From Bacillus changyiensis (GTDB lineage Bacteria > Bacillota > Bacilli > Bacillales > Bacillaceae), in the NCBI RefSeq assembly GCF_027706145.1, contig NZ_JAQFWW010000001.1, positions 1,178,001-1,242,000 of the forward strand: 64,000 bases of DNA, written 5' to 3'. Both the position numbers and the translations under genes were made by a program. Positions 28,683-36,033 of the stretch are shown here, one piece after another. Numbering within the stretch: the stretch's first letter is position 1; every line of letters begins with the position of its first letter. The notes beneath the pieces were generated by a model, which was not told the DNA's origin, ran no database searches, and saw only the letters and a program-made list of their open reading frames with translations.

Positions 28683-28946
28683 TTAAACTTGCCATGGCCA
28701 AGGACTTCTTTTCCAACTCCAGTACGATTCTGTCTCATCTGGATTGCCCTGAAGAAGAGGGCCGTAATTCAATTCAAATTTCTTTTTCAATTTTTTTGAG
28801 TATCTAGCGTACTGATTATATTGTTGAATCCCATCCATATCGTCTGGATGTGTATCAAGGTACAGCGTTAATTCAACGAGCACAAAATCTACCGCCTGAA
28901 TTTCAAGAAGCTTTTCATAGTAGTCTTGTGTTAAAGTGTTCTTCAT
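28683..28946 (-). CDS. cotJB: CotJB spore coat protein
   Basis: 87 residues with the CotJB pattern: an N-terminal helical part (YYEKLLEIQAVDFVLVELTLYLDTHPDD) and a C-terminal tryptophan/proline-rich end (SYWSWKRSPWPWQV). Its ATG overlaps the cotJA stop by four bases. Confidence 0.92.
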   Translation of the reverse strand: MKNTLTQDYYEKLLEIQAVDFVLVELTLYLDTHPDDMDGIQQYNQYARYSKKLKKKFELNYGPLLQGNPDETESYWSWKRSPWPWQV

Positions 28947-29185
28947 CCTCCTTCCCTCCCATTTTCATACGGATTTTCATAATGATCATAAAAAATAGGC
29001 CAAAGTGTTCCTCTTCTTAAAGCTTCCATTGGCGCGAATTGTTGAAGACCGTGGGGTTGAAAACCTAAATATAAATTGGGAGGTGTTCGGTAGTATCTTT
29101 TCCCAAGCGGTGGACATGGATCAAAGGCACTGTGAAAAGGGCGATATGATTTTACTTTGGTGAATGATTCCTCAGAATGCTTCAC
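28943..29185 (-). CDS. cotJA: CotJA spore coat protein
   Basis: About 80 residues, proline/tyrosine-rich as in CotJA (SAFDPCPPLGKRYYRTPPNLYL and FAPMEALRRGTLWPIFYD). The in-frame GTG at 29194 is part of the ribosome binding site GAGGTGA; the GTG at 29185 is at normal distance and is my start. First gene of cotJABC. B. subtilis transcribes it with sigma-E; I see no clear sigma-E pair here. Confidence 0.9.
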   Translation of the reverse strand: MKHSEESFTKVKSYRPFHSAFDPCPPLGKRYYRTPPNLYLGFQPHGLQQFAPMEALRRGTLWPIFYDHYENPYENGREGG

Positions 29186-29261
29186 TCGGTTCACCTCTAT
29201 TTATAATAGAATCTAATTTAGTTTATTCATATTCTCTCTGCGTTATGTTCACTCACTCATG

Positions 29262-29286
29262 AAAAAAACCAGAACTGAGGTTCCGG
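29262..29286 (-). terminator. Minus-strand terminator without an assigned gene
   Basis: CCGGAAC CTCA GTTCTGG (one mismatch) followed by TTTTTTT on the minus strand, ahead of the cotJ promoter region. The Rap-Phr unit already has its own terminator at 29590, so this one implies a separate short transcript from 29287-29590. Confidence 0.6.
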
Positions 29287-29589
29287 CAATTTTTCTAATG
29301 AACGAGCTTCATGATATCATCCATTGATTATTCGACTGATGTTTGCGGAGTTAAGCAATAGACCTTGCATTACAGCTCCAATTCGCGTATTTAGATTCGA
29401 ACGGTTTAAAGCTGTTAGCTTTTCAGACTCTACTGAGCTTACAAGGTTTCAAACCGATCCTTTATATGACGCTTATCAACCATTCACGATTTTTCACTTC
29501 ACACCTTCTTAATAACAGCTTTTGATCAACCTCGAGATTCTGCCACATATCAGCTCTACTTCAAAAAATACCGAGTTAGACAGCTCTTC
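29287..29589. other. Gap between Rap-Phr and cotJ; possible small minus-strand transcript
   Basis: About 300 bases bounded by two minus-strand terminators. The only ORF with a plausible ribosome binding site is a 17-codon minus-strand one (MQGLLLNSANISRIING) starting near 29369 behind TTGGAG; I do not recognise it. A plus-strand frame (29324-29512) lacks a binding site and looks spurious. The segment could hold a small RNA, a small peptide gene or decayed sequence. Confidence 0.35.
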
Positions 29590-29636
29590 GAAAAAACAAA
29601 AAAGCAGTTAGTTTACATGGTATGACCAACTGCTTT
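29590..29636 (-). terminator. Terminator of the Rap-Phr operon
   Basis: AAAGCAGTT / AACTGCTTT stem (29601-29636) followed on the minus strand by TTTTTGTTTTTT. Confidence 0.85.
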
Positions 29637-29719
29637 AGAATACCTCATCGTAACACCCACAAACAGATCCAATAACGATGAAAGTCATATTTCATTATAA
29701 AAGATGTGCATCACACATA

Positions 29720-29806
29720 TTACCCAACCATTTTTTCAAGCATATGCATCTCACTAGATAAACAAACAACAGCAGTCAGTACAGTGATTATGAACCGTTT
29801 TTTCAT
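29720..29806 (-). CDS. Phr signal peptide precursor, PhrG-like (28 aa)
   Basis: 28 codons from ATG 29806 to TAA 29720. It starts with a basic MKKR and a hydrophobic stretch (FIITVLTAVVC), a Sec-type export signal, and ends in EKMVG. Phr precursors release their C-terminal pentapeptide, and B. subtilis PhrG is EKMIG, one residue different. The ATG overlaps the rap stop (ATGA), the usual rap-phr coupling, with GGAGGG inside the rap 3' end. The mature peptide would be re-imported by Opp and inhibit the adjacent Rap. The precursor is shorter than most (about 38-44 residues). Confidence 0.85.
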   Translation of the reverse strand: MKKRFIITVLTAVVCLSSEMHMLEKMVG

Positions 29807-30891
29807 AACATTCCCTCCACTTTTTTCATTTTTTCTTCTGCTTTAATAGCTTTCAAGAAAAAATAGGCTGCCTCTTTATAAAGAGACTTCTTCCTGTAAA
29901 CATTAGCCGCTAATAGTGCTAATTCTCGCACACTGTCGTATTGCTTGGAGTTGAACAAGATCTCAAAATCCGCTTTACTATGTTGGACCGCTTTTTCATC
30001 TCCTATTGCATAAGTCGTGTATAAAATATTGATTTTTGCATCAAATACTTTATTCCGCAAACCTTTTGATCTTTCCTTCCCTTCTTGATAAAAAGCAATA
30101 GCCCGATCGTGTTCCCCCAATTTAAACAGTTCTTTAATCATCAAGAAAACAGCACTAAAATAATATTCTGAAGCAACATATGTTTGATCAGATAAAACAG
30201 TCTCCAAATATTGAAGACTCTTTTCCGGTTTGTCCATCGTCGAGTAAAGAAGGCCAAAGTTATGTAAAAGCTGCATTTCTTTGAAATGATCACCTGCATC
30301 TCTTACTTTACTGAGAGCTTCGGTTAAATAAGCTTCTGCTTCTCTATATTTCCCCATCTCAGTGTAATTGCCTGCCATCGTAATATATGTAGAGACAAGA
30401 TTCATATCATGCCCTTGATAACTTTTAAAGATGTCTAAGGCTTGGCGGGTATGATTTAGTGAAACTAAATTCTGGCCTAAATAATAATATAATTTCCCTA
30501 CTTTATCATGAAATTGAGCAACTCCGACTTCATCATGCACATGAGCAAGTTTTTTTTCGGCAATTTTATAAAGGCTAATCGCTTTTTCATAATTGTTTTG
30601 ATAGACTTCATAAGCACCTGAAAATAGGTAATAATAGTAAGAAGTCATATTAGGATCAGTACTTAGCTGATGATGTTCAATAGTTTGCCCTAACGTTTCG
30701 TACAGCATTAGTTTATGTTTTAACTCCAGCAAAGAAAAGTAGGTTAAAATTTCTCGTTCCTCCTCTATCTCTGCTAGCATCGGTTTAACTTGTTCAAATA
30801 AATGAACGGACTTTTCGGTATCATTTCTTCTAATTGCACGATACCAAGCGTTTAAATTGTTGGCTACTTCCGCTGCAGCAAGTTTGTTCAT
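29803..30891 (-). CDS. Rap-family TPR regulator (RapG-like)
   Basis: 362 residues. An N-terminal three-helix bundle (about 1-75, with LNAWYRAI and YFSLLELKHK as in Rap proteins) is followed by about seven tetratricopeptide repeats (AGNYTEMGKYREAEAYLTEAL; LHNFGLLYSTMDKPEKSLQYLE) forming the Phr-binding concave surface. Rap proteins either dephosphorylate Spo0F~P or bind response regulators such as ComA or DegU. The PhrG-like partner suggests the RapG branch, which acts on DegU; this is inference. GAAAGGAG precedes the ATG. It is followed by its phr gene with a 4-nt overlap. Confidence 0.9.
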   Translation of the reverse strand: MNKLAAAEVANNLNAWYRAIRRNDTEKSVHLFEQVKPMLAEIEEEREILTYFSLLELKHKLMLYETLGQTIEHHQLSTDPNMTSYYYYLFSGAYEVYQNNYEKAISLYKIAEKKLAHVHDEVGVAQFHDKVGKLYYYLGQNLVSLNHTRQALDIFKSYQGHDMNLVSTYITMAGNYTEMGKYREAEAYLTEALSKVRDAGDHFKEMQLLHNFGLLYSTMDKPEKSLQYLETVLSDQTYVASEYYFSAVFLMIKELFKLGEHDRAIAFYQEGKERSKGLRNKVFDAKINILYTTYAIGDEKAVQHSKADFEILFNSKQYDSVRELALLAANVYRKKSLYKEAAYFFLKAIKAEEKMKKVEGML

Positions 30892-30923
30892 ACAGACTCC
30901 TTTCAGTTTTTATATCTAATTCT

Positions 30924-30952
30924 ATTATACTATATTTTTTCAGTTTTATTAA
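30924..30952 (-). promoter_or_regulatory. Candidate sigma-A promoter of rap-phr
   Basis: TATAAT (30924-30929) with TTAATA (30947-30952) 17 bp upstream on the minus strand, 33 bp before the rap start. The -35 is poor, so an activator may be involved; no ComA-type palindrome was seen. Confidence 0.45.
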
Positions 30953-31201
30953 TGAATAACATTGGTACTATATTCATATTTTTAAAAATCATTCTCTTAT
31001 ACTTTGTCATGTCAAATAAAACCTTGGCTTCCGAAGCCTTCATCTTCGCAGGTTGGGTTTGTCACCTTCGTCCATAATATAATGAAACGAGCGCCATAAT
31101 TGTCGCTCGTATGAATCCATTCACAAATGGGCACAAAAATCTGGTAAAATACTTGAGGCCGTACCAGATTTTATGTTTTTAAGAGGTTTTGAGACAACCC
31201 T
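30953..31201. other. Gap with three hairpins, no gene seen
   Basis: Upstream of rap the sequence holds GGCTTCCGAAGCC (31026-31038), ACGAGCG/CGCTCGT (31087-31110) and AAAATCTGGTA/TACCAGATTTT (31136-31172). The last, followed by TTTTT on the minus strand, fits a terminator of the broken DUF2690 gene. No ORF with a ribosome binding site is evident. Confidence 0.5.
31136..31172 (-). terminator. Terminator after the DUF2690 pseudogene
   Basis: Eleven-base perfect stem AAAATCTGGTA (31136-31146) / TACCAGATTTT (31162-31172), running into TTTTT on the minus strand. Confidence 0.65.
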
Positions 31202-31650
31202 TTAATAAGATCTTGGATAAGCATAGGTACTAGCACCGGTGATGTTCTTGGATCAAGGTCATAGACCATTGGCGTATAGCAGGATTTCTGTCCTGGCAGG
31301 ACTTTTCCATTACCTCCCGATGCGCTGTAGCTCAACTGCTTGTCATCGGTGTTTCTTTTTATCCAAGCATTTGCCTCCCAGCCTGATGGGACTGCATTGT
31401 CCAGTGTGATTTTAGCCCATACTGTTTTACAGGCACTGCTGAACTTTAAAACTCAACATTCCAAACTGTTGATTACTGCTGTTAATGAGTCTCACTGTTG
31501 CTTTTGTTGATCCGCTTGAAGCACAGTTTTGATAGTAAGGACTCTTACCATCAGATGAATGGTTTTCCGCTTGTACCGATATTTCATTCGTCATGCGCAA
31601 TAAAAAACAATCACACAGACACCACAAACTTTAGCGAAAGTTTTCTTCAT
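31202..31650 (-). pseudogene. yjfA: Frameshifted YjfA-like (DUF2690) secreted protein gene
   Basis: On the minus strand an ATG at 31650 behind AAGGGGGATGGAG starts a signal-peptide-like segment (MKKTFAKVCGVCVIVFYCA) that hits a stop. The homology continues in a second frame (SSDGKSPYYQNCASSGSTKA), a third (SGWEANAWIKRNTDDKQLSY, then GNGKVLPGQKSCYTPMVYDLD), and a final one ending in ASTYAYPRSY and a stop at 31202. These pieces match the DUF2690 family, to which B. subtilis YjfA belongs. At least three frameshifts are needed, so it is a decaying gene unless the sequence is wrong here. The presence of a clean start site and terminator suggests recent loss. Confidence 0.75.
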
Positions 31651-31759
31651 CTCCATCCCCCTTCCAAGTCATCCTCTGAAACATCCAAACCATCGATCCT
31701 CATCATATTACGATTTTTCTCTTTTATGCCTATTCTCCTCTTTGAAAAATAGAAATTCT

Positions 31760-31767
31760 CCCGATAT
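31760..31767 (+). promoter_or_regulatory. Sigma-D -10 element upstream of epr
   Basis: CCCGATAT matches the sigma-D -10 consensus GCCGATAT at seven of eight positions, 37 bp before the epr start. The -35 (TAAA) position has only TTGA. B. subtilis epr is known to be sigma-D dependent. Confidence 0.55.
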
Positions 31768-31804
31768 AAATGATAAATACCGCCTAGCAAAGGAGGAGAA
31801 CTGT

Positions 31805-33580
31805 ATGAAGAACTTTTGGAAAATCTTGATTTCTGCTGCTTTATTTTTTAGCACTTTCACTTTTCCGCCCCGTAGTCAGGCAAACGAAAAACAACCCGAC
31901 AGTGAAATCATTGTTGTATATAAAAATCAAGACGGAAAAGAATCCGCCATAGAAAGTGCTGAAACGGTTGAACAAACGTACAAAAACATTCCAGCTGTTG
32001 CTGTTACTGCGGATGAAGAAACAGTCCTGGAGTTAGAAGATGATCCAGATGTTTTGTATGTTGAAGAAAATGTTTCATTTACTTCTCTAGATGGAACAAC
32101 TCTTAAAGCTTTCACAAACGAAACAAGTGATAACAGTTATTCATTTGAACAATGGAATTTGAAACCACTTCAAGTTCAACTGGCTTGGTCTAAAGGAGTT
32201 ACTGGAAAAAATACGAAAGTCGCTGTCATCGACAGTGGAATCTCCCCGCACGATGACTTAACAATTGCTGGTGGTGTCTCAACGGTTGGCTACACTTCAT
32301 CATATCGTGATGATAACGGCCATGGAACACATGTCGCTGGAATTATTGGGGCTAAACATAATGGCTATGGAATAGATGGAGTTGCACCAGACGTTCAATT
32401 ATATGCGGTAAAAGCACTTGATAAGAAAGGAACGGGAGATCTGATCAGTATTTTAAAGGGGATCGACTGGTCGATTCAGCACGGTATCAATATCATCAAT
32501 ATGAGTCTTGGTACAACGAGTGATAGCAAAATTCTCCATGATGCCTTAGATAAAGCCTATCAAAAGGGGATTATCCTCGTAGCGGCCAGTGGTAATGATG
32601 GAAACGGAAAACCTGTTAATTACCCAGCTGCCTACAACAGTGTCATTGCTGTATCAGCAACTAATGAAAAAAACAGTCTAGCGTCATTCTCTAACACTGG
32701 TGCTGCCATTGAGTTCTCCGCTCCCGGCACATCGATTATTAGCACATACTTAAATCACCAATATGCAATTGGAGATGGGACTTCGCAGGCCACTCCACAC
32801 GTGACTGGAATGTTGGCTTTATTAAAACAGCAGTATCCCACAAGCCGAAATACTGATCTGCGCACAAAAATGCGGAACTATGTCAGCGATTTGGGCTTGG
32901 CTGGCCGTGATCAGCTGTTTGGCTATGGACAGATTCTCTATAAAAATAATGTAATGGCATTTGCAAAAGCAGAAAAAGCTGTCAAACAAGCTGAAAAAAA
33001 CAAGCGAAAATCCACCATTACCACAGCGAAAAAAGCTGTTGACCTACTACCATCAAACACTGATAAACAAGCCCTGAAAAAAAGACTGGATCGAGTGATC
33101 GAGCAGCTCAAAAAAGTAGCGGCATCTAAAGTGAAACATGCTGAAAAATATAAAAAGAAAACCACCGCTGATGCCGCCCAAAAAGCGATCAATGAACTTT
33201 ATAAGACTGCATTTAGGACAAAGTTACAAAAACGGCTTAACATGGTCCGATCAATCCTTCTTAAAAATGCAAAAAAGACTGTTTCATACGCTGAAAAAAA
33301 GCGCAGTGACCGAAACATTTCTAAAGCTCAAACATCAATCAATCAACTTCATAGAGGAAAAGATAAATCAAAGTTGCAAAGTAGGCTCAACAAAGTCAAA
33401 AAGAAAGTGACGCTTGCTTACAATAAAAAAGTGACAATAGCAAAAATCAAAGTCAGACAAGCTGAAAAAAACAGAACGAAAAAAACCAAATATGTTGCCC
33501 GGTCAGCGGTAAATAAACTAAAACATTCAGCGATCAAAACACAGTTGAGAAAACGGCTCAATGCCATTAAATTAAAGTAA
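31805..33580 (+). CDS. epr: Minor extracellular serine protease Epr
   Basis: 591 residues from ATG 31805, which follows AAAGGAGG; the frame is open from 31742 without a site. Signal peptide (about 1-26), I9-type propeptide with EIIVVYKN, then a subtilase domain with D143 (VIDSG), H173 (GHGTH), oxyanion N264 and S327 (GTSQA). The C-terminal ~190 residues are a lysine-rich tail of repeats (K.AEK.KKK; A.KAI..L; LQKRLN.V), the hallmark of B. subtilis Epr, thought to help retain it at the cell surface. Epr is linked to swarming and, with subtilisin, to processing of Phr precursors (published for B. subtilis). Confidence 0.93.
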   Translation: MKNFWKILISAALFFSTFTFPPRSQANEKQPDSEIIVVYKNQDGKESAIESAETVEQTYKNIPAVAVTADEETVLELEDDPDVLYVEENVSFTSLDGTTLKAFTNETSDNSYSFEQWNLKPLQVQLAWSKGVTGKNTKVAVIDSGISPHDDLTIAGGVSTVGYTSSYRDDNGHGTHVAGIIGAKHNGYGIDGVAPDVQLYAVKALDKKGTGDLISILKGIDWSIQHGINIINMSLGTTSDSKILHDALDKAYQKGIILVAASGNDGNGKPVNYPAAYNSVIAVSATNEKNSLASFSNTGAAIEFSAPGTSIISTYLNHQYAIGDGTSQATPHVTGMLALLKQQYPTSRNTDLRTKMRNYVSDLGLAGRDQLFGYGQILYKNNVMAFAKAEKAVKQAEKNKRKSTITTAKKAVDLLPSNTDKQALKKRLDRVIEQLKKVAASKVKHAEKYKKKTTADAAQKAINELYKTAFRTKLQKRLNMVRSILLKNAKKTVSYAEKKRSDRNISKAQTSINQLHRGKDKSKLQSRLNKVKKKVTLAYNKKVTIAKIKVRQAEKNRTKKTKYVARSAVNKLKHSAIKTQLRKRLNAIKLK

Positions 33581-33584
33581 GACC

Positions 33585-33632
33585 AAAAAAACCTTTAAGA
33601 CCTCTTTTAAAGAGGGTCTTAAAGGTTTTTTG
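33585..33632. terminator. Strong terminator between epr and sipV
   Basis: AAAAAACCTTTAAGACC paired with GGTCTTAAAGGTTTTTT around an inner CTCT/AGAG stem; A/T runs on both sides suit both convergent genes. Confidence 0.9.
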
Positions 33633-33640
33633 TTTAAGAC

Positions 33641-34153
33641 TCATTTCTTATCAATTCGCTCCGTTACAATTCCAACGATATCGTCTTCTGAAACAAAGCC
33701 AAAATGACGGCTGTCATTGCTATGAATCCGATTATCTCCAAGGACAAAGTACTGGTTTTCAGGAACTTTCTCCTCTCCCGTTATCTCCTTCAATGTAAAA
33801 TCACCGGTCAGATCACCTGCAGTTACAGATTTCAAATCATCTAAATAAGGTTCTTTGACTGGCCGTCCATTAATATACAGCTGATCATCTTCATATTTGA
33901 CCGTTTCACCTGGAAGCCCGATGACCCTTTTGATATAAACAGACTTCTCAGGTCCTTTAAACAGCACAATATCAAATCTGCTCACCGTCTTAAAGTGATG
34001 GGCAAACCGGTTGATCAGGAGTTTATTTCCTTCCTGAAACGTTGGATTCATACTGACACCTTCAACTGTATAATCAATAAATACGATATTTTTCACCTGA
34101 AAGCCAAGGATAATGACAACCAGTCCGGCAATGACCAAAAAACGCTTTTTCAC
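33641..34153 (-). CDS. sipV: Type I signal peptidase SipV
   Basis: 170 residues with one N-terminal membrane anchor. Catalytic Ser34 (GVSMNPT) and Lys75 (YIKRVIGLPG) are in place, plus the family boxes INGRPVKEPYL and FVLGDNR..SNDSR. It cleaves signal peptides on the outer side of the membrane. It lies 12 nt downstream of yhjE, an order shared with B. subtilis. Confidence 0.93.
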   Translation of the reverse strand: MKKRFLVIAGLVVIILGFQVKNIVFIDYTVEGVSMNPTFQEGNKLLINRFAHHFKTVSRFDIVLFKGPEKSVYIKRVIGLPGETVKYEDDQLYINGRPVKEPYLDDLKSVTAGDLTGDFTLKEITGEEKVPENQYFVLGDNRIHSNDSRHFGFVSEDDIVGIVTERIDKK

Positions 34154-34165
34154 ATCTATGTCCCC

Positions 34166-34777
34166 CTAGTCATGCTCTCTCTGACTGAATTTCACATTTA
34201 AACGATGCTCAACCCGTTTTCCGGCATACCACAATATCAAAATCACAAAAGTGACGAACGCTGTTCGTAAAGGCTGTGTAACCAACGCCTTGAGGTCATG
34301 ACCGATAAAGCTGACAATAAAAATCATCACCAACTTTCCACATAACACTGCAAGGGAAAACGGCAACAGACTAATCCGTGAAAGTCCTGCAACAACATTA
34401 ACCGCAGCTGATGGTGTGAATGGGAAGCAAAGGAGGAGAAACAAAGGTCCGAAACCGCGTTTTTCCACCCATACCATTAGTTTTTTGACCGATTGATGTG
34501 TACGGATAAATTGTAAAAACTTTTGTTGGCCAAAATGGCGGATAAAAAGAAAGACAGTAATCGATCCAGCTGAGGCCCCGATCCATGTTAAAAGAAACCC
34601 TTGCCACAAACCGAACGAATTGACATTGGCAACGACAAAAACAAGAAGCGGTAAAAATGGCAAGATCGCTTCAATAAATGGAAGCAATATGGCAATAAAA
34701 GGACCAAATGCTCGATAGCTCTGGAAAAACTCTGCTACATTTTCTTCTGTAAAGTAACTGAAAAATTGCTCCAACAC
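34166..34777 (-). CDS. yhjE: DedA-family membrane protein YhjE
   Basis: 203 residues with about five hydrophobic segments and the DedA/VTT core (FIEAILPFLPLLVFVVANV; GASAGSITVFLFIRHFG; FPFTPSAAVNVVAGLSRI). DedA/VTT proteins are implicated in lipid flipping in the cytoplasmic membrane; the substrate here is unknown. Upstream partner of sipV in a two-gene unit. Confidence 0.9.
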   Translation of the reverse strand: MLEQFFSYFTEENVAEFFQSYRAFGPFIAILLPFIEAILPFLPLLVFVVANVNSFGLWQGFLLTWIGASAGSITVFLFIRHFGQQKFLQFIRTHQSVKKLMVWVEKRGFGPLFLLLCFPFTPSAAVNVVAGLSRISLLPFSLAVLCGKLVMIFIVSFIGHDLKALVTQPLRTAFVTFVILILWYAGKRVEHRLNVKFSQREHD

Positions 34778-34921
34778 TCATTCTCCTCAGGGAATTGTCT
34801 ATCCTTATTTTACACGTTCAAAGACAAACTTTAAATCACTGACAAAAAAATATTTCCTTTTAGTTTGAAGCATCTTCGCCATTTTAATCATGTTTTTGAT
34901 TTTTTTAAAGAAAAAACTTCT

Positions 34922-35506
34922 TTAATACCGCTTTTTCAATTCCCTGAGAATAAATTCATAGATTAGCTGGTTGCGATCTTCTTTTGGATACAGCATAAAT
35001 TCCTGTTTTTGCTGTAATGATCTCCCTTCAATTCGATCCAAAAATTTGGTTCTTAGCCATGCTGTCCGGTATACTTGGTTTTCAAAAGATGTGATTGATA
35101 CAGGCAACTCCAATGAATCTCCATTTACAAAAGTGACAAATGTATTGTCAAATTTCGCCGCCCGGAATTCATGAATATGCGCATGAGAAAGCCAACCACA
35201 CTGTGGTCTTGTTGAAGAAAAGGTTGGAAAAAGAAAGATGTTATTCGAGTGATCTACCATGATTGGCGGTTTATGTGAAACTTTGATAACCTCATATGTA
35301 CCAGCTTTTCTTCCAGCATAGCTCGACCCAAAATAACGACAGCTCCTATCTATGATTTGAAAAGGCCTCATTTTAACAAAAAATGTCCTGTCGGTTTCAA
35401 GCACTTTTGAAGCGGGCTTTTCCCCGTCATTCAAAGGTAGCACAGCCATTGTGGAACTGTTCACTTCATAAGTATCTTTTTCCATATCTCCTGCATGATT
35501 CATCAT
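34922..35506 (-). CDS. comK: Competence transcription factor ComK
   Basis: 194 residues, strongly similar to B. subtilis ComK across its length, including the invariant segments IDRSCRYFGSSYAGRKAGTY, STRPQCGW and FENQVYRTAWLRTKF, and the C-terminal FILRELKKRY. ComK activates late competence genes and its own gene by binding AT-rich K-boxes. Two ATGs (35506, 35503) follow GAGGGAGG; either could be used. A K-box-like sequence lies upstream at 35589, consistent with autoactivation. Confidence 0.96.
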   Translation of the reverse strand: MMNHAGDMEKDTYEVNSSTMAVLPLNDGEKPASKVLETDRTFFVKMRPFQIIDRSCRYFGSSYAGRKAGTYEVIKVSHKPPIMVDHSNNIFLFPTFSSTRPQCGWLSHAHIHEFRAAKFDNTFVTFVNGDSLELPVSITSFENQVYRTAWLRTKFLDRIEGRSLQQKQEFMLYPKEDRNQLIYEFILRELKKRY

Positions 35507-35588
35507 TAATCCTCCCTCATTAGTAAATTTATACTACTAATCTAACATTTTCAGTTAGAAAACGACAGGATTATTTCCAATTTATTTG

Positions 35589-35602
35589 AAAAAATGTTTT
35601 TT
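35589..35602 (-). promoter_or_regulatory. Candidate ComK binding box (K-box) upstream of comK
   Basis: AAAAAACATTTTTT (minus strand) contains AAAA-N5-TTTT, the AT-box of ComK sites. A second, weaker A/T pair (AAAAAAAGAAATTTC) lies about 15 bp further upstream, so a K-box of two AT-boxes is plausible. AT-rich DNA makes chance matches likely. Confidence 0.5.
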
Positions 35603-35774
35603 AAATGAAATTTCTTTTTTTCATCCAAAAAATTTTAGTTTTTTCCGCGAATCTTATCGACTTTTGTCCTCAGATAATATGATTGTTCAAATAATTATCT
35701 AAAAATTAAAAATACTTATTGATTTCTTGTTTCATTACCCTTATACTATAAAAAAGGTATCAGGGGGAATCTTT

Positions 35775-36005
35775 ATGAAAAACAAAAAATCGTACACTGA
35801 GCTCATGAAGTCCCACACCAGCCATCAAAAAGATGCTGATCTCACCTCAATGGACATTTATATTCAAATGATCCTTGATGAGTCGTTATATAAACGACGT
35901 TTGCACATCTTGACAGAGAAAATCAATGAAGCATTAGATAGCCGAAACAAACAAGCTTTTCTTGAGCTTTCAAAAGAATATATTGCGCTTAAATCACGCG
36001 AATAA
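35775..36005 (+). CDS. yhzC: YhzC, IDEAL-domain small protein
   Basis: 76 residues from ATG 35775 (CAGGGGG site; the open frame begins at 35727 without one). The C-terminal half (ILTEKINEALDSRNKQAFLELSKEY) is an IDEAL domain, a short helical module found in small Bacillus proteins. It is divergent from comK, as in B. subtilis. Function unknown. Confidence 0.85.
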   Translation: MKNKKSYTELMKSHTSHQKDADLTSMDIYIQMILDESLYKRRLHILTEKINEALDSRNKQAFLELSKEYIALKSRE

Positions 36006-36006
36006 T

Positions 36007-36033
36007 GCCAATCCTAAACGGATTGGCTTTTTT
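36007..36033 (+). terminator. Terminator of yhzC
   Basis: GCCAATCC (36007-36014) / GGATTGGC (36020-36027) followed by TTTTTT, overlapping the end of convergent yhxD. Confidence 0.9.

Noticed and set aside
29324..29512. 62-codon plus-strand ORF between phr and cotJA
   Set aside because: No ribosome binding site, no recognisable family, and the terminators around it face the other strand.
31498..31752. 84-codon plus-strand ORF before epr
   Set aside because: Antisense to the DUF2690 remnant, without a ribosome binding site.
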